Below are positions 1-13,230 of a stretch of 64,000 nucleotides of DNA, piece after piece. The notes below the pieces were generated by a model. That model did no database searches. It was not told the origin of the DNA and worked only from the letters and a program-made list of their open reading frames with translations. The DNA comes from Dillenia suffruticosa (Eukaryota; Streptophyta; Magnoliopsida; Dilleniales; Dilleniaceae). The DNA is taken from positions 6,676,001 through 6,740,000 of the forward strand of contig JAVTVX010000035.1 of NCBI GenBank assembly GCA_033439265.1, in the 5' to 3' direction. Position numbers and translations under genes: made by a program. Position 1 is the first letter of the stretch. Each line of letters opens with the position of its first letter.

Positions 1-955
1 AGTCATTACTATATTAAATATGTTCCCAAAAAAAAAAATAGAGAGTAAATCAATTGTTAACCTATGATTGTCTGTGATTTCTCAAGTCATTTTAATGAAA
101 ATTGAGTGATGCTAATTTCTGATACACAGAAATTTTTTAATACTGATATTTTCGGTTTTCAAAATATTTTTCATTTTTAAAATGTCTTAATACGTTAAAT
201 TAATTAATTTTTATATAAAAATTCTTATATTTTTCATATATAATAAATTATTTACTATTTAATTATAATTTTTATTTTTTATATTATTTATTTTATAATT
301 AATCATTATATATTTGAGATTTTTATTATAAAAGATAATTATTCTATTTTTATAAAAAAGATCCTTTATATCCATCTTTGTTCTTTGTATGCTATCGGGA
401 CGGAAGGGGTTGCCGGGGGCAACCGCACCCAAATTTTTTTAAAGAAAGTTTTATGCATAAAAATTAAAAAAAAAAAAAAAAAAAACTCAATTCACAAAAA
501 ATTATATATACTAATTTTATCAATTATTTTTTTCTTTTACTTTTTTTGAGAAGAGAGTAATTATTATTTGATACCCCTATGATAATTTAAGATAGTCTAA
601 ACAAAATTTAAGGGCCTTATTTGAAAATGCCATGCACAAAAAATAAAGGACAAAATTAAATATTTTGTAGCTTGGTAAATTTATTTTTGGAATGCTCCGT
701 ACACAATTTAAAATAATTTTAATTGAATCGTGAATATTCTAAGCGTATATTTTGTATTGAATTTCATTCTCTAAAAATATTTTTTAATTCTGTCATTCTT
801 ATAAACAAAATTAATTTTAACAAAGAGTATATTTCTGGTGGCAGCAGACATCATTTTTGTTGGAAAGAGACTGTCCCCTTGATAGGCAGCAGACATAATC
901 TTATTGTCTAGTTTCATTTCATTTGATTAGTTGTTAACGTTATTAACATTAAATT
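1..955. other. AT-rich intergenic DNA, no gene seen
   Basis: Very AT-rich sequence with homopolymer runs, including an A-run near 465-484. Only short open frames without recognisable domains occur. A slightly richer patch near 395-425 has no recognisable content. The SINE that follows is listed separately. Confidence 0.6.
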
Positions 956-1117
956 ACTAAAATTCTTAGATACTCTGATCTTTTAATCAGAAATCTTAAA
1001 TTCAAGTCTTAGCAATGATGAAAAAGAATTTAAAAGAGTCAATACCTAAAATAAATTTCACAATACTCGAACCGGATTAATCGAATAAAACTCAGATACC
1101 GATAATGAAAAAAAAAA
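956..1117 (+). mobile_element. tRNA-derived SINE with poly(A) tail
   Basis: A short retroposon of about 162 bp flanked by a 16-bp direct repeat, TTATTAACATTAAATT (940-955) and TTATTATCATTAAATT (1118-1133), which match at 15 of 16 positions. The head resembles a decayed tRNA promoter: an A-box-like stretch after TTAGATACTCTG, and a B-box-like AATTCAAGTCTT about 30 nt on. The 3' half carries ACCGGATTAATCG, the GGATTAGTCG-like motif shared by the other SINEs in this window, and ends in an A-run of about ten. The element has no coding capacity and depends on LINE machinery. The target-site repeat makes the retroposition call strong; the SINE family is not identified. Confidence 0.72.
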
Positions 1118-1133
1118 TTATTATCATTAAATT

Positions 1134-4051
1134 GTCTCGGAGCTTCAACACAGAACAACTTGAGCCGAAGTGAAATAGGCCTCATCACCATCCTTTTCGC
1201 CTCTATTTTCAAATAATTTTCATCCATATAAATCCGAGGAAAATTCCATGATATTTCATGTACCAATTGTTGGTGTTATTATTCAAATTTATGCTGTTGT
1301 GCGACTCTGCCTTAAATGGGATAATTTTATGTTTATAAATTCGGCAATTCTTTTGGAAAAATAAATTTAGGTTCTAATGACTGCGGTTTATTTTGTGATT
1401 TACTGGAGGAGAATTATCACCATTGTGCCGTCCAGCGTCACAACTCTCCAAATGGGGAAAAAAAAAAGACTCCTAATTAGTATTTATTAGGAAATTCAAA
1501 TTTTGAATTGTGTTACTGTCTTCATTATCAGGAAAAACATTTCGACATTGTGTACTACAATTGTAATCACTTACGTATTATCTTTACGTTCATTTGTAGA
1601 ATTAATATGTCTCTACCGAAATAAGAATTATAATTTAAAACATTTTAAGAGAGTGTTCGGGAATCAGCTTTTCCTCTCTCCTTTCAACTTCGTGCCATAT
1701 GATTCTGTAAAAACAAAATAATAAAATTTCAGGGTTTGCCATAAAATTTTTTTATAAATAAATATAAAGAGATGGTTATATTAATAAATTTTAGTCCTGC
1801 ACACAATTTCAACTAAAAAATGAGATGGTAAAAATTAAAATATTGATTTAAAGTAAATTATTTAAAATATAATTACGTGGACAAAAGAAGAAAAAAAAAC
1901 CCCATGCTGATGCACGGATAAACTCTTGACCTCGTACCGGAATTGTCGTAAAAAGACAAAACCAAAAGTCAACAATCGGGTGCTCAATGGATCCAAAATT
2001 CATCGATCTTCAACATTATCTTTCCTCCCAAAAATACCCCACCTAAAAATATCTTGTACCAAAATATCATGAACACCAAATAACCATAACTCGGAACTTG
2101 ACCTTCAACCATTGGACTCAAAAACTACAATGATGCACCAATCATGTACACACCCAAATGAATGAAATTGCCAAGCTGTAAACAACAGACACCCACGCGC
2201 ACCCCACACAAATAAGCCAACACATTTCATGTCACTCGCATAACTACCCCTTCCGTTGAGATTGATTGTCACAGAAATTTTTCCATATAATGTTTGAAAA
2301 TGACCCCAAGTTCACCAGAGACCAAAAGTCACCATTAACATTTGGCTTACTCGTTTGGGCTCAAAAATTAAGGACTTGATGCTTACGCCACTTGTCAATG
2401 ATCTTGCAAGCATTTTGAAAAGTAGGTAGGGAGTGGGTGAAGAGGCATGCATATGCATGAATGTGACCTATATGAAGGAACCACCAAACTGCATCTTTGA
2501 CTTGAATATTATGTTAAACATAGGATAACTTGAATAATTGGTTGGTTATATGATATGATTATCATGTCCAAGACACAATCATAGTTGGGAACCATTGTAA
2601 TCAACAATGCTCACAAAACCCACCAATGAAAAGAATAAGAAAGCTCAAATGCTGATAATGAGCTCTCTAGCTAACCCAATTGTGTCCCCAACATCTTGGG
2701 GTGCGGTGGGCGGTGGCGGGAAACAAGAGGTCAATTCAGTTTTCGAGAGAACTAGAAAATCTTGTCATCATCACAAATTTGTATATTTTATCCATCAGAC
2801 ATTATGGGTGCCCCCAGAATTTACAAATCCCAAACGTGCAAATAGCATATATGCATTTCTCCACATAAAATTCAAGATTCAATCACTAGAAATTTTTGAG
2901 TTCACTTGGAATTTACCGCGTGCATGCTCAAGTATGTTCAATATCTGTGACTTGTACATATGCTTAATGAGTTTTAACGGTTTGTGCCCAAATAATAGTG
3001 GCTAAGATCGTTTTAAAGAAAAGACAAAAAATGGGGATTGACTATAGATTGACACACTAGCACAATTTGTTTAGTACATGCATTATGCTCCCAATGGTTT
3101 TGTAGCTATGATTAAAATGTCTGGTTACATTATGGAAGAGACTGGATTTGGTACATAAAACCACAATTTTTGGCACCTGGGATCATAAATTAACACAATA
3201 ACAGCAAATGGATTCACCGGCTAAGGCATTGAGAAAAAGAAAAGCCTGCCTTCTTGCATAAAACACGGTTGCAAAGATGAAATGATGTCTCATCTAAGCC
3301 ATTTCTGGTCACCATCGCGCGGCCTTGTTCAATAGTAAAGACATCCAAGGCTGATTTATTCGGGAGAACATAAACCACTGTTTTAAAAAACCATTTTTGA
3401 TAGGTGAGACACAGCAAAACTTTGCTTAGGTATGCTTGTCTAACTTCATGAACCAAGTATTTTCCACTTCAACGAGAGGATAGCAATTAATGAACCAAGA
3501 CAATCCTTGGAGTCCAGACATGGTTCATTCCACTGTATGCAACAGCTCGTGGTTTCATCCTACGCTAACAGAATGGAGTCAAACCAGTCATCAACAAATG
3601 GCAGAAGTTTCCGGGACTAAACAATGGTAATATTTTAACAATCGACGGCCAAAATATTCTTAAAATGAGAAATAATAAATTTGATATATACTCGTCAGAA
3701 AAGAAAATTTCAGAGAGGACACGAAGGCAAAGTAAATGTAAATTTAATGAACTTGACTGCTACCAGAGAATGATTTGGGAACTAAGAAAATTCCCTTCCC
3801 CATTCTTATGTATTCACATCATCACCATCACACAAACCTCACATGGAATCGTCCTAATGGGATCTTCAAGCATTTGAGATCATTTACTTCATGTACCATA
3901 ACACACATATCACATGGCAGACAACTTAAAAGGGTAAGGGAAAACACAAAGAAGACACAGCTATCTACACCTAAGAAATGAACACGAAGACAAATGAAAG
4001 GCAGCTTGAAAAATCAATCTTTATGCACAAAACTGTGATGAGGTACCTCAT
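1134..4051. other. Intergenic region downstream of the TMK gene
   Basis: No gene is recognised. The longest open frame (2607-3005, plus, 132 codons) has no domain, no typical plant protein composition and no splice context. The last few hundred bases before 4052 probably contain the 3' UTR of the minus-strand receptor kinase, but I cannot fix its poly(A) site. Confidence 0.5.
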
Positions 4052-7000
4052 TTATCGGCCATCAGCAGAAGTGAAGGATTCTGCAAATCCCGTAGGCCTT
4101 GATGGGATACTTCCTTTGCTGTCCTCTAGATCCATGTAACTCAAGTCCTTGCCTTCTGCTTCCTGCCAATCCTTTACCATCTGGTTAAGCGGAAGACTGT
4201 AATCAATGCCGGAGTACTCTTCAGTATCATCATCCAATGGCTTCCATTTCTCCACAAGCGAAGCCAGTACGTTAACAGCATGACCCATATCAGGGCGTTG
4301 GTTAGGCTCTCTTGCAGTACAATGTCCTGCCAGTTCAGCAATAATGGATATGCTTTCTGAGGCTTCTTCCTTCGCATCAAGCGTGGGATCAATGGCAGCC
4401 ATAAGCTTTTCTTTATTAGATTTAATATGCCAGAACCATGCTGCTAAGTATTGACTTTCCTCAGGCCTGTCCTCATCAAGTGCCATCAATCCAGTCAGTA
4501 GCTCCATTAATACGACCCCAAAGCTGAAAACATCTGCCTTCGTAGTGATTTTCCCAGTCACTGAATCAACAAGCATGTTAAGATTTGAGTTAGCATAAAA
4601 TTTGCATTAAATTACAGGACAAAGATATGCTCACATTCTGAACAGGACAAAGATATGCTCACATTCTGAACTTGGATGTGAATAGACACCCTCCCTCAGC
4701 AGAAACCATTATTAGAACAATGGAAGTTTTGAAAAGCATGATTTTACGTTGTTAAAATATGTCATTGTAAAAAATAATTGAAACTGATATGGGTTGTTTG
4801 CGGTCAAACTAAACTAGTTAAAATTTTCAGGAATTGAATGTAAAAACTATTTATGCAGGGGTATACCAAAATTCAAGCAACGTAAGTAGAGTGGTACTCT
4901 CAAAGTAATTTGTCAGTAATATCACATAAACCAAAATGCGTCAAAATGATGTTTACCTGCATATTCTGGAGCTAAGTAACCAAATGTTCCTGCAAGCCTG
5001 GTGACAACAGACTTTTCTCCATCCGGGGCAAGTTTCACCAATCCAAAGTCTGAAACTTTGGCTCTATAATCATCACCAAGTAAAATGTTTGAAGATTTAA
5101 GATCTCTATGTATGAAGCTTTGGTGAGCCAAAGAATGAAGATACTCCATCCCTCTAGCAACATCAAGAGCAATATTTAACCTCCTCTTCCAAGAGAGAGG
5201 CTCCAATTTCAAGTTCTTCCAGTGGAAAAGATGTTTGCTAAGGGCTCCCTGCGGCATGTACTCATAAACCAAAATTCTCTCATTGCCTTCAACTGAATAC
5301 CCCAATAGAGATACCAAATGACGGTGCCTCACTTTTGACAGCACAGCAATTTCAGACTGAAATTCATCCAAAGCCTTGCTGCTAATTACACCGGCCTCCA
5401 TTCTTTTAACTGCTATTTTCGTTCCGTCATCCAATTCACCCTTGTAAACTACTCCAAAGCCACCACGACCAAGCTCATTTTCAGAGGCAAAATTTTTAGT
5501 TACATTTCGAAGAACCTGAACAGAAATGATAAGATTTCCGGCCTCAATGACATGAGACTCACCCATCCCACTACTATTTCTGCTGGCAGAACCACTTCCT
5601 GTTGCTGTAGAAGCACTTCCATTGGCATGATTAGCAACTACAATCTTCACCATGTTGTCAGAATCAGAAGGGTCCCTAGGGTGAATGACAAGAGAACTTG
5701 GAGCTTGGACAGTTTTTCTCTTCTTGCAACAATAAAGAGATACAGGAAGAACCAAGAATACGAGTACACCAAAACTAGCAAGAGGAGCCACAATTGCCAC
5801 AAAAATCCTTTTCGAGCCTTTTGATTTGGATGCTCCCTCAGAAGTAGAGCCTGAGCCTGGAGTAGGAGCAGCTGTACCTGGGGGGGATCCTGAACCCGCT
5901 GGAGACGAACCACCACCAGTTGAAGGGGTTGTTCCAGTCTGATTAGTACCAAACAAAGAGTTTCCAGAAACATTTACTTTCACAGTGTCTCCAAAAGGGG
6001 GCAAAGGAGGTAAAATATTGTTATTACTCAGATCCAACAAGGTTAAGCTTTTCAACTCAGTCCAGTTCGATGGAACTTTACCCGTTAGGTTGTTACTCGC
6101 AAGTCTAATTATAGCAAGATCATCCAATTGAGCAACTGCAGGACTCAACAAGCCATTAAGATTAGACTCTGGCAAGTTTATAATGTAGACTTTGTTGTTG
6201 GCATCACAACTCAACCCCAACCAATGCCCTGCACACGGATCATTGCCAGACCAAGAATTAACAAGTCTTGATGGGTAGCCCACCCCGTCAAGAAATTCTA
6301 ATAGCACCATCACTTGTGGTGCACAAGGCATCCCCGGAACAGATTGACAAAAAGGGTTTGAAGCATAGACAGCATTGGCTGCCTTAAACTTTGGGATAGG
6401 ACCCATGAACATATTATTATTCAGATCTAGATAATCCAATGCCATATTTGCCAAGCTATCAGGGATTAAGCCAACCAGCCGGTTGCCATTGAGATTAAGA
6501 TCTCTTAAACCCGTTAACGCCCCAATGTTATCAGGAATCGGACCAGTGAATTGATTGCCATGAAGCCACAAAGATGTGAGTGAAATCATTGTTGCAACAA
6601 TTGATACTGGGCCAGTCATCCCACCCCCATTTTGGTCATTCAACCATAGAGTCTGCAAATTGGAGCCATTAAAACTTGTGGGGATCTCACCAGATATGTT
6701 ATTAGATGACAGTTTCAACACTGAAAGCGAAGCCATATTTCCTAGAAAGTTTGGCAATGAGCCAACCATATTACTACTAACCGCAGACAAGTTAGTCAAC
6801 TGAGCAGAATTAAGCAAGTCATTAGGCAAAGACCACCCAGTAGTAGCATTCAGAGGATTGTTATCGAGAGCTAAAACTTGCAAACTAGTAAGACCCACAA
6901 AGAAATCGGAGGGAATAGAGTCAAATAGATTGTAATCCAAATAAGCATACCGCAATGACGACAACCCACTAAATGTAGGCAAGCTTCCACTCAATTGATT

Positions 7001-7300
7001 GTTCTGAAGCCCCAAATTCCACAAAATCGAGAGCTTGTTGAAGTTCTGAGGAAGAGTCCCTTTCAAACCTAAGTTCTTGGCTTGAATCTGAGCCACTTTG
7101 CCGTTTGAGCAGAATACATAAGGCCAACTTGGAGGACCACATGGGTCATTTGTAGTCCAATTCAACACCTCTGGATTTGTAATCCCCAGTTTGAACTGAT
7201 TCATCACGTCGAGATCAACAGGGTCCGTGGTTCCAAAGACCACCATAAAATGAGCAAAAAGAATCACCAAAAACACAAGAAGTTTTTGGTGGTCCTCCAT
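4052..7300 (-). CDS. TMK-type LRR receptor-like kinase, two exons, complete
   Basis: Exons 4957-7300 and 4052-4560 join to 2853 nt, encoding 950 residues, close to the usual 930-950 of the TMK family. Order: signal peptide (about 1-23); LRR cap with NDPCGPPSWP; first LRR block (about 65-310); a non-LRR island; second cap with NDPCAGHW (about 348); short second LRR block; Ser/Gly/Pro-rich juxtamembrane stretch; one membrane segment (about 498-522); cytosolic kinase. The kinase has the glycine loop GRGGFGVVYKG (about 607), the lysine in AVKR (about 629), HRDLKSSN (about 728), DFG and the APEYA region, so it should be an active RD kinase. The split LRR ectodomain with an island is diagnostic of TMKs, which in Arabidopsis act at the plasma membrane in auxin signalling. 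The intron lies in the APEYA-VTGK segment with a GT donor and AG acceptor. The TMK1/3/4 subtype is not resolved. Confidence 0.95.
4614..4669. repeat. Perfect 28-bp tandem duplication in the TMK intron
   Basis: Two exact adjacent copies of a 28-bp unit starting ACAGGACAAAGATATG (4614-4641 and 4642-4669) lie in the intron (4561-4956) between the two TMK exons, about 55 bp from the acceptor. The identity indicates a recent slip or duplication. Confidence 0.9.
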
Positions 7301-8270
7301 GTAAGAATAAGAAGAAGAAATCTATAATACCAACAAGAAGAAACTCTGCATTCAAAGACAATAGACAAGTTTGCAACGTAGAAGAACCACAGAAAACTTG
7401 GTAAGCATTTAGCACTACAATGCCAAATCCTTCATCGGAGAGAAAAATGAGAAAGATTCAGATCAGAAAATTTTCTACAAAAGACATCAGGGAATAGGAA
7501 ATCTATGAAGCCCCAAAAGGAGATAGAGACAACAATATAGAACCTCGCCAAGAAACTTAGTCAAAATATTTACCAAGGAAGCTTCATTGACAACTGTAAT
7601 GCATAATCATCCACTAAAGAGAAAAATAAGAAACACCGAGATGAGAAAATGTTCAACAGTAGACACTTGGGGTGAAAAGAAGCAAGAAAAACGAGGAAAG
7701 AAAATGGAGTCTGAAGAGGGAAGAGCAAGCTGTAAACAGAAATGGTGGATCTTTCCCGAGTCCGTGAGAGAAATTTTCAACACCCAGAGGGAAACAAGAA
7801 GTAATTTAGATTATTAAATTCTTAAAAAAAAAAGGGAGAGAGAGACGGCGAGGAAAAAATTCTCTGTAGATTGTATCCTTCTTTTGGGAATTTGTGACTA
7901 ATGTATGTCCGATTAAAAATTCTGTAGAAGATGTTGTTCCTGCCACCTGGTACAACTGATGAAGGGTATTTATGTCTTTTCATACATGGTAGAAAGAGAG
8001 AGAGAGAGAGAGAGAGAGATTCTTTTGAGGCGAGGAATTGAGTGGGCCATTGATCTGAGGACAGTGCATGCTGTCCAAATTCTGTTTGGAGACATTCGGA
8101 AGCAGATGGTATTAGGAGACAAAAAGAAATTAATAAATAATTGGAATTTAAATTTGATTGGACGGCCTATAATATATATATATAGTTGTATATTAAGAAT
8201 AATGATACCTGAACATTTCGAAATTCATTTGTAAATTTTTAATATTTAAATAATAGCCCATAAAGTATTT
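7301..8270. other. TMK 5' leader and promoter region
   Basis: Sequence immediately upstream of the TMK start codon on the minus strand. It is purine-rich on the plus strand around 7600-7850. A GA tract, (GA)12, lies at 7995-8019. Such tracts are common in plant 5' leaders and core promoters, so this stretch probably holds the transcription start; none is assigned. Confidence 0.45.
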
Positions 8271-11200
8271 ATACTGAAAATCACAAAACTCTATATTTGC
8301 TATAATTTATAATTCATATAAAAATATTTTATTTTAGTAAAAATATTATTAGTAAAATAAAATATAATTTAAGGAATATTAGAAGAGGGTGAGATTTGCC
8401 AAACGGTGTAAATCTGAAAATGTAGAGACGGGGGAGAGGGCAAGCCTGGCTGCTTCTTCACGCTTCCCCTCCCATGCTTTTATTTTCGTGATTAATCTGA
8501 GACCATAAAGTTCTCCTCTGCCTTTTAAATTTCCTAATTAAATGACTGTACCTTTTCCTTCTCCCTCTCTGCATGCATTCCAACTACTTGTGCTCTGCAT
8601 TTGTAAGCAAAGGACAATCACATAACTCCTGTACTATTATAAGGTTTTCCTAAAATGGTAATTTTATTAGAATTAAGGGCGTTTCTTGTAATTCTCCTTT
8701 ATTTTTTTTTTCCTTAAAAATATAAAAAAATGTTACAACTCAGGGCAAAATTTTACATACATTTTCCCGAATCTCTTGTCAAGTATTATAATAATGTGTC
8801 CTAATTTGCTTGTGTCTCTGAGTACTGATTTTTGTTGCATAAGGTGTATTAGAATAGCTAGAAGTAAAAAAATATTTTATTACTACCACTTCAACGTTAC
8901 TTCTATTTTCTTATTAATTTAATATAAAAATAGTAAAAATATCTATATTTTTTTATCGTAATAATTTAAATTTAACTTTTCTAATTAATCTAAAAATCAG
9001 ATAAATATATGTTATTTTGACATAATCAAGCACCGCCGAACCAAATAAAAGAAAAGAACTTCGTGGAGTTCACGTTGGGATCTGCATATATTCTACTCAG
9101 CGTGGGAAAAAGAAAGATGCCGCTTTGATACGCCACTTGCTAAGGTCAATCGGACGTAACTAAGATTTTATATCTAATTGAATTAAATTAACTTTTTTTT
9201 TTTATTTATTTAATATGATTTATTAATACTCATATATGAGATATATTTTAAATTATACAATATAGTTATTATATATATTAAATTTATAAACAAATTAATC
9301 AAACACTAATTTTCTTTTTACTTTTATAGACCATGAATCAGTCTTAAGTTAGTAATCATTATAATGGAATTGGTCTTCTAGGATTTGATTAAACTTTTTT
9401 ATACCATCGTGCTTGTTGTATTGTTAAAAGTAGATATGGAAGAATATATCAATAAACTATCGGTATCGAGAGAATTAATATCTAAATTGAGTTTATGATT
9501 GATTGGATCGAATTAGTTAGAATACTTGTGGTTAAATAAAAAAAAAGAAAAAAAAATCATGAGATTAAATAGATTTGGAGTTGTTTATCAAATGCGTGTG
9601 AGAATAAGACGGGAACGATAGGAGATTTAGAAATTTTTATAATTAGTTGCATCTTGCAAAAACGTGTACAGACACAACACCCATCAAAATTTAAGTGTGA
9701 AGCATTGACTCTTATTATTATTTTTTTTTGTTATATAAAAATTCGAATTCAGTATTTTAAGGTTGTAGAAGGGATATTGTGACCACCAAACTGTCTCATT
9801 GGGAACAACCTCATTGATTTATATAATTGAACGTATGGTCAATATTTCAAAATTTTGAACAAATATATTCAAATTTGTAAAATCTTACCGGGCAATTGAA
9901 TAGGATGTAGGGGCAATTATACCAATTCTATCAAGAAAAATCTTTAAGACTTCTATGTTTTGAGTTACATTTATCTCCGGGAAAATATTGCTCTGAATTT
10001 TTATTTTTTTTTTATGAATTTTTTTATGAATTTTTGAATCGTTTGAAATTTTTCTAAAAAATGTTTTGTATTATTACCAAAATTTTAGTTTTCTTTTTTC
10101 ATATTTTGACTTGGAAAATAACGCCTAGAAAATGATGTTCCTTCCTTTTGAAAAAAAAAAACATTATCTAAGATTTGAGAAAATTTACAAAGAAAAATCT
10201 TAATTTTTCAAATTTTATTTTATCTCCAAAAAATTTTCAAAAATAAACATAAAAAAGACGCTTGTCTCACTTCTATACAGATCTGCCGAGTACTAACAGA
10301 TTCACACATATACTAACGATTTGTAGATTTAATGGTAAAACACTGAACTTTATTAACTAAGATCCATAATTTGAGATTTGTGAATAAAAAAACAGATATC
10401 GAAAAAGTTAACACTTAAATTGGACACTACAACTACTTGAACTGAATTAATCAAATTTTTAGATACCTATAGTCAAATAAAAAAATAAATATATATTTAT
10501 ATATATATATATATATAAATATATATAGATAAACATATACATAAATAATTAAATATCTACGAACATATATACAAATTTATATTATGTTGTTGCTAATTTG
10601 GGTGGCACAAAAAGAATGATGCATTTTCCCTTGTTAACTCTCCATCATTTACCGGTATGGGTGTCCCTTCCACCCTGCACAGCCAACACGAGCCGGAAAT
10701 TAATAATACTCAAAGGCATGTAATGTCGCCCTCCTAGCCAGCTTAGATCAGAATATTTGAACCAACTTCCTACCTTAAAATGATTGATGCATTAAATGAA
10801 TTTCTGTGGTGCATTAACTGGACGATCGGAACTAATGCTCATAATTTCCTTCTCTGATTCGGATTTAAATCTTAAATCGCAAAAAAAATAATAAAAAAAA
10901 AGAGTTTAAGAAGGGAGTGCAATCTAATTTTATTCATTTATTTTTATATAATAAAATATTTTTTAAATTTACTTTTTAAACCCCTATGAATAAGTGCTTC
11001 AAGCATACATATACCATCTTAATTAAATTATATAATTTTCTCATAGATAAAAATTTATCTTATTTCACTTTTTAATCGGATAAAAAATTATATTTTTCAT
11101 TGAGATAAACTATTGCCAAAATCCGTGTTTTTTGGGGAAAAAAAAAAAAAACTTTTTCACCCTCCTTATGAAGTAATCTGGAAACTATGACCAAGAAAAC

Positions 11201-11629
11201 AATAGAATAGGACATTTCGTGAAAATTATAAGTGGGTATTCAATTGGTAGATCGAAAAGTCTCTCATGCATGTCAAAAGTCCATAAGAGAAGAGTTGGAG
11301 GCAGCTAGGAGATGACTTCTGCCGTGATTAATGGGATTGCAAAATGGAGGTTATCACCCCCACACTCGGTTCATACGGAATGCCCTAGATCTTAACAATG
11401 CCTTGCATTTTTATTCACAGCAGTAGTGAAGGAGAGGATAACATTGCACATGATCTATAGAGACTCGAACAGATTGTACTCCAGCCACCTTTTGTTGTAT
11501 AATCAACAATAATTATTAAATTGTTTTTTATTTAGTTTGATTTAATCAGTCCTATTAGTGTCATCATTTTTAAATAATTTTTTATTAAGAAGATATCTTA
11601 CCGTTTTCTATAATATTGATATGATCAAC
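8271..11629. other. AT-rich intergenic DNA with decayed SINE-like traces
   Basis: No gene is recognised. Near 8324-8365 a 16-bp inverted repeat (ATATTTTATTTTAGTA and its near-complement) could form a hairpin with a 10-nt loop. Two stretches end in an A-rich tail after a motif like those of the SINEs in this window: 9490-9558 (GGATCGAATTAGTTAG) and 10320-10486 (GAACTGAATTAATCAA). No clean target-site repeat was found around either, so they are weak calls. Confidence 0.4.
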
Positions 11630-11820
11630 GTCTGATAGTTCAATTGGTTCGGAAATTGATATCCATTAACCATGATTGGGAGTTCGATCCCTCATGAGAA
11701 AGGAAAAATCAACGTCAGGAGACCTACCCCTCAATTGAACTCTGTAAGCAGTCGATTCAGATTAATTAAGGTAAAATCTCAAATACTGTATTGGTGGTCT
11801 AGCTATGGTGTCAAAAAAAT
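11630..11820 (+). mobile_element. tRNA-derived SINE with A tail and target-site duplication
   Basis: About 191 bp. The head reads like a tRNA promoter: A-box TAGTTCAATTGGTT close to the 5' end, and a B-box GAGTTCGATCCC about 50 nt later. The 3' half contains the GATTCAGATTAATTAAGG motif comparable to other SINEs here and ends GTGTCAAAAAAA. The flanks ATATTGATATGATCAAC (11613-11629) and ATATTGATATAAGCAAC (11821-11837) match at 15 of 17 positions, as expected for a target-site duplication. It has the best-preserved Pol III boxes of the A-tailed copies in the window. Confidence 0.78.
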
Positions 11821-11837
11821 ATATTGATATAAGCAAC

Positions 11838-13122
11838 TAAATTTTTTTAGTCACGAATAATTCTAAAATGATTTTAAAACACAAATCATTTATATATTTA
11901 ACTCAATGTCGATAGCTTTTGATCAAACTCCTTGGCATTAATGAAGAGTGTTCGACCATCTCAATCTCACATGCTTAATATATACATTAATTAGCCAATT
12001 ACTAAGTCAGCTTATGTATAACTACCGTCATCTAATATTAATGAGATCACAATCTATTCGACTTGGTTGGCTCCCAAAAGAAAAAGGAGAAAACATGGTG
12101 TTACTGATACAGTCTTATTATTAATTTATATTTTTCTTTTTTCATAATGATTCTGTGGAATTAAAATATTTGGGTTGAAATCCTACAATTACGTATTCTT
12201 CTGAATCTGAGTGCAAATGCATCGAAGCAAAGAGCTGGCCTGGCACTGGCACAATTAGATTATAATTTTACCAATATCTTGCTTAACTTGTAACGCATTA
12301 ATATGTTTCCTTCCTAATGCAGCAAAGAACACAAACTCAGACTATACTGAGAGAATCATTTCTGCTAAATAAGATTTTTATAAATACTCAAATCGGAGAT
12401 TAATTAAAATATAATTTTAAATATTGATAATGAGAAAAAAAAAAAAAACACAAGCCAAACTAACATTCTTTATTTGAGCTTGATTTGTAATTTAAATAAA
12501 TTATGGGCAAACCCATTAAATAACAATTGTAATCAACTTATTTTTTAAGTTTTATGGTGGGTGTTTAGTTGAGTTCCCATCCAAGAGACTAAACCCGAGG
12601 GAGGAAAATTAGGGTCCTTAAACCCCTTGACCAAGGGCACAAACCCCCTCGTTCTTGGTTTCCTTTCCGCGACTTAACCCCCTACTTTCTCGAGAAACAT
12701 GGATTTACTCATTTATCATTTTCCTCCAAACCCTTTTGCTTTAGGACTCTCTCCCTCTCTGTCTCTCTCTGTTTTTTTTTTATTTTTTTATTTTTACCAT
12801 ATTACTTTGACTAATCCAGTCAAGCATTGTGAGACTCGTTATAAGGTTGACTCTCTCAAATTTTATTTCTTTATTTCCATAATTTAAATTCAAAATTTAT
12901 AATTAAAGGATACAATGACCTATAGTTACACCCATAAAAATTTAGTTAAGACTCTCTCTATTTATGCTTGAAAAAAGAGAAGTACCATTCATAGTTATAG
13001 CTCTAATTTTACATCAAAATTGTATATATCTCCGGTAGATTCAATTCCCAAAACAAAATTAGAGTCATTTTGATCGATATTTAAACATTTAAAAGCAATA
13101 TTCTTTGAAAGAATTGTTACTT
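11838..13122. other. Intergenic DNA with a possible 5'-truncated SINE
   Basis: No gene is recognised. At 12385-12448 a SINE-3'-like segment (ACTCAAATCGGAGATTAATT, then an A-run of about 14) suggests a truncated copy of the same superfamily, without a convincing target-site repeat. A slightly GC-richer block at about 12570-12700 has no recognisable content. Confidence 0.35.
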
Positions 13123-13215
13123 TGTCTCTCAAAGAGAAAAACTAGTGATACAAATCTTTCTTCTCCAACCTTGATTTCAAATTTAAATTTTTGCACAATC
13201 AAAAAAAAAAAAAAA
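13123..13215 (+). mobile_element. Short poly(A)-tailed retroposed sequence of unknown origin
   Basis: A 93-bp insert lies between two perfect copies of the 15-bp repeat AAAGAATTGTTACTT (13108-13122 and 13216-13230) and ends in a run of about 16-18 A before the second copy. That is the signature of LINE-type target-primed reverse transcription of a polyadenylated RNA. The body, beginning TGTCTCTCAAAGAGAAAAAC, has no Pol III boxes that I can see and no coding frame. It may be a strongly 5'-truncated SINE, LINE or mRNA 3' end. The insertion is well supported; the source RNA is unknown. Confidence 0.7.
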
Positions 13216-13230
13216 AAAGAATTGTTACTT

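Noticed and set aside
2607-3005. 132-codon open frame on the plus strand
   Set aside because: No domain, no protein-like composition, a second unrelated frame overlaps it, and there is no splice or promoter context.
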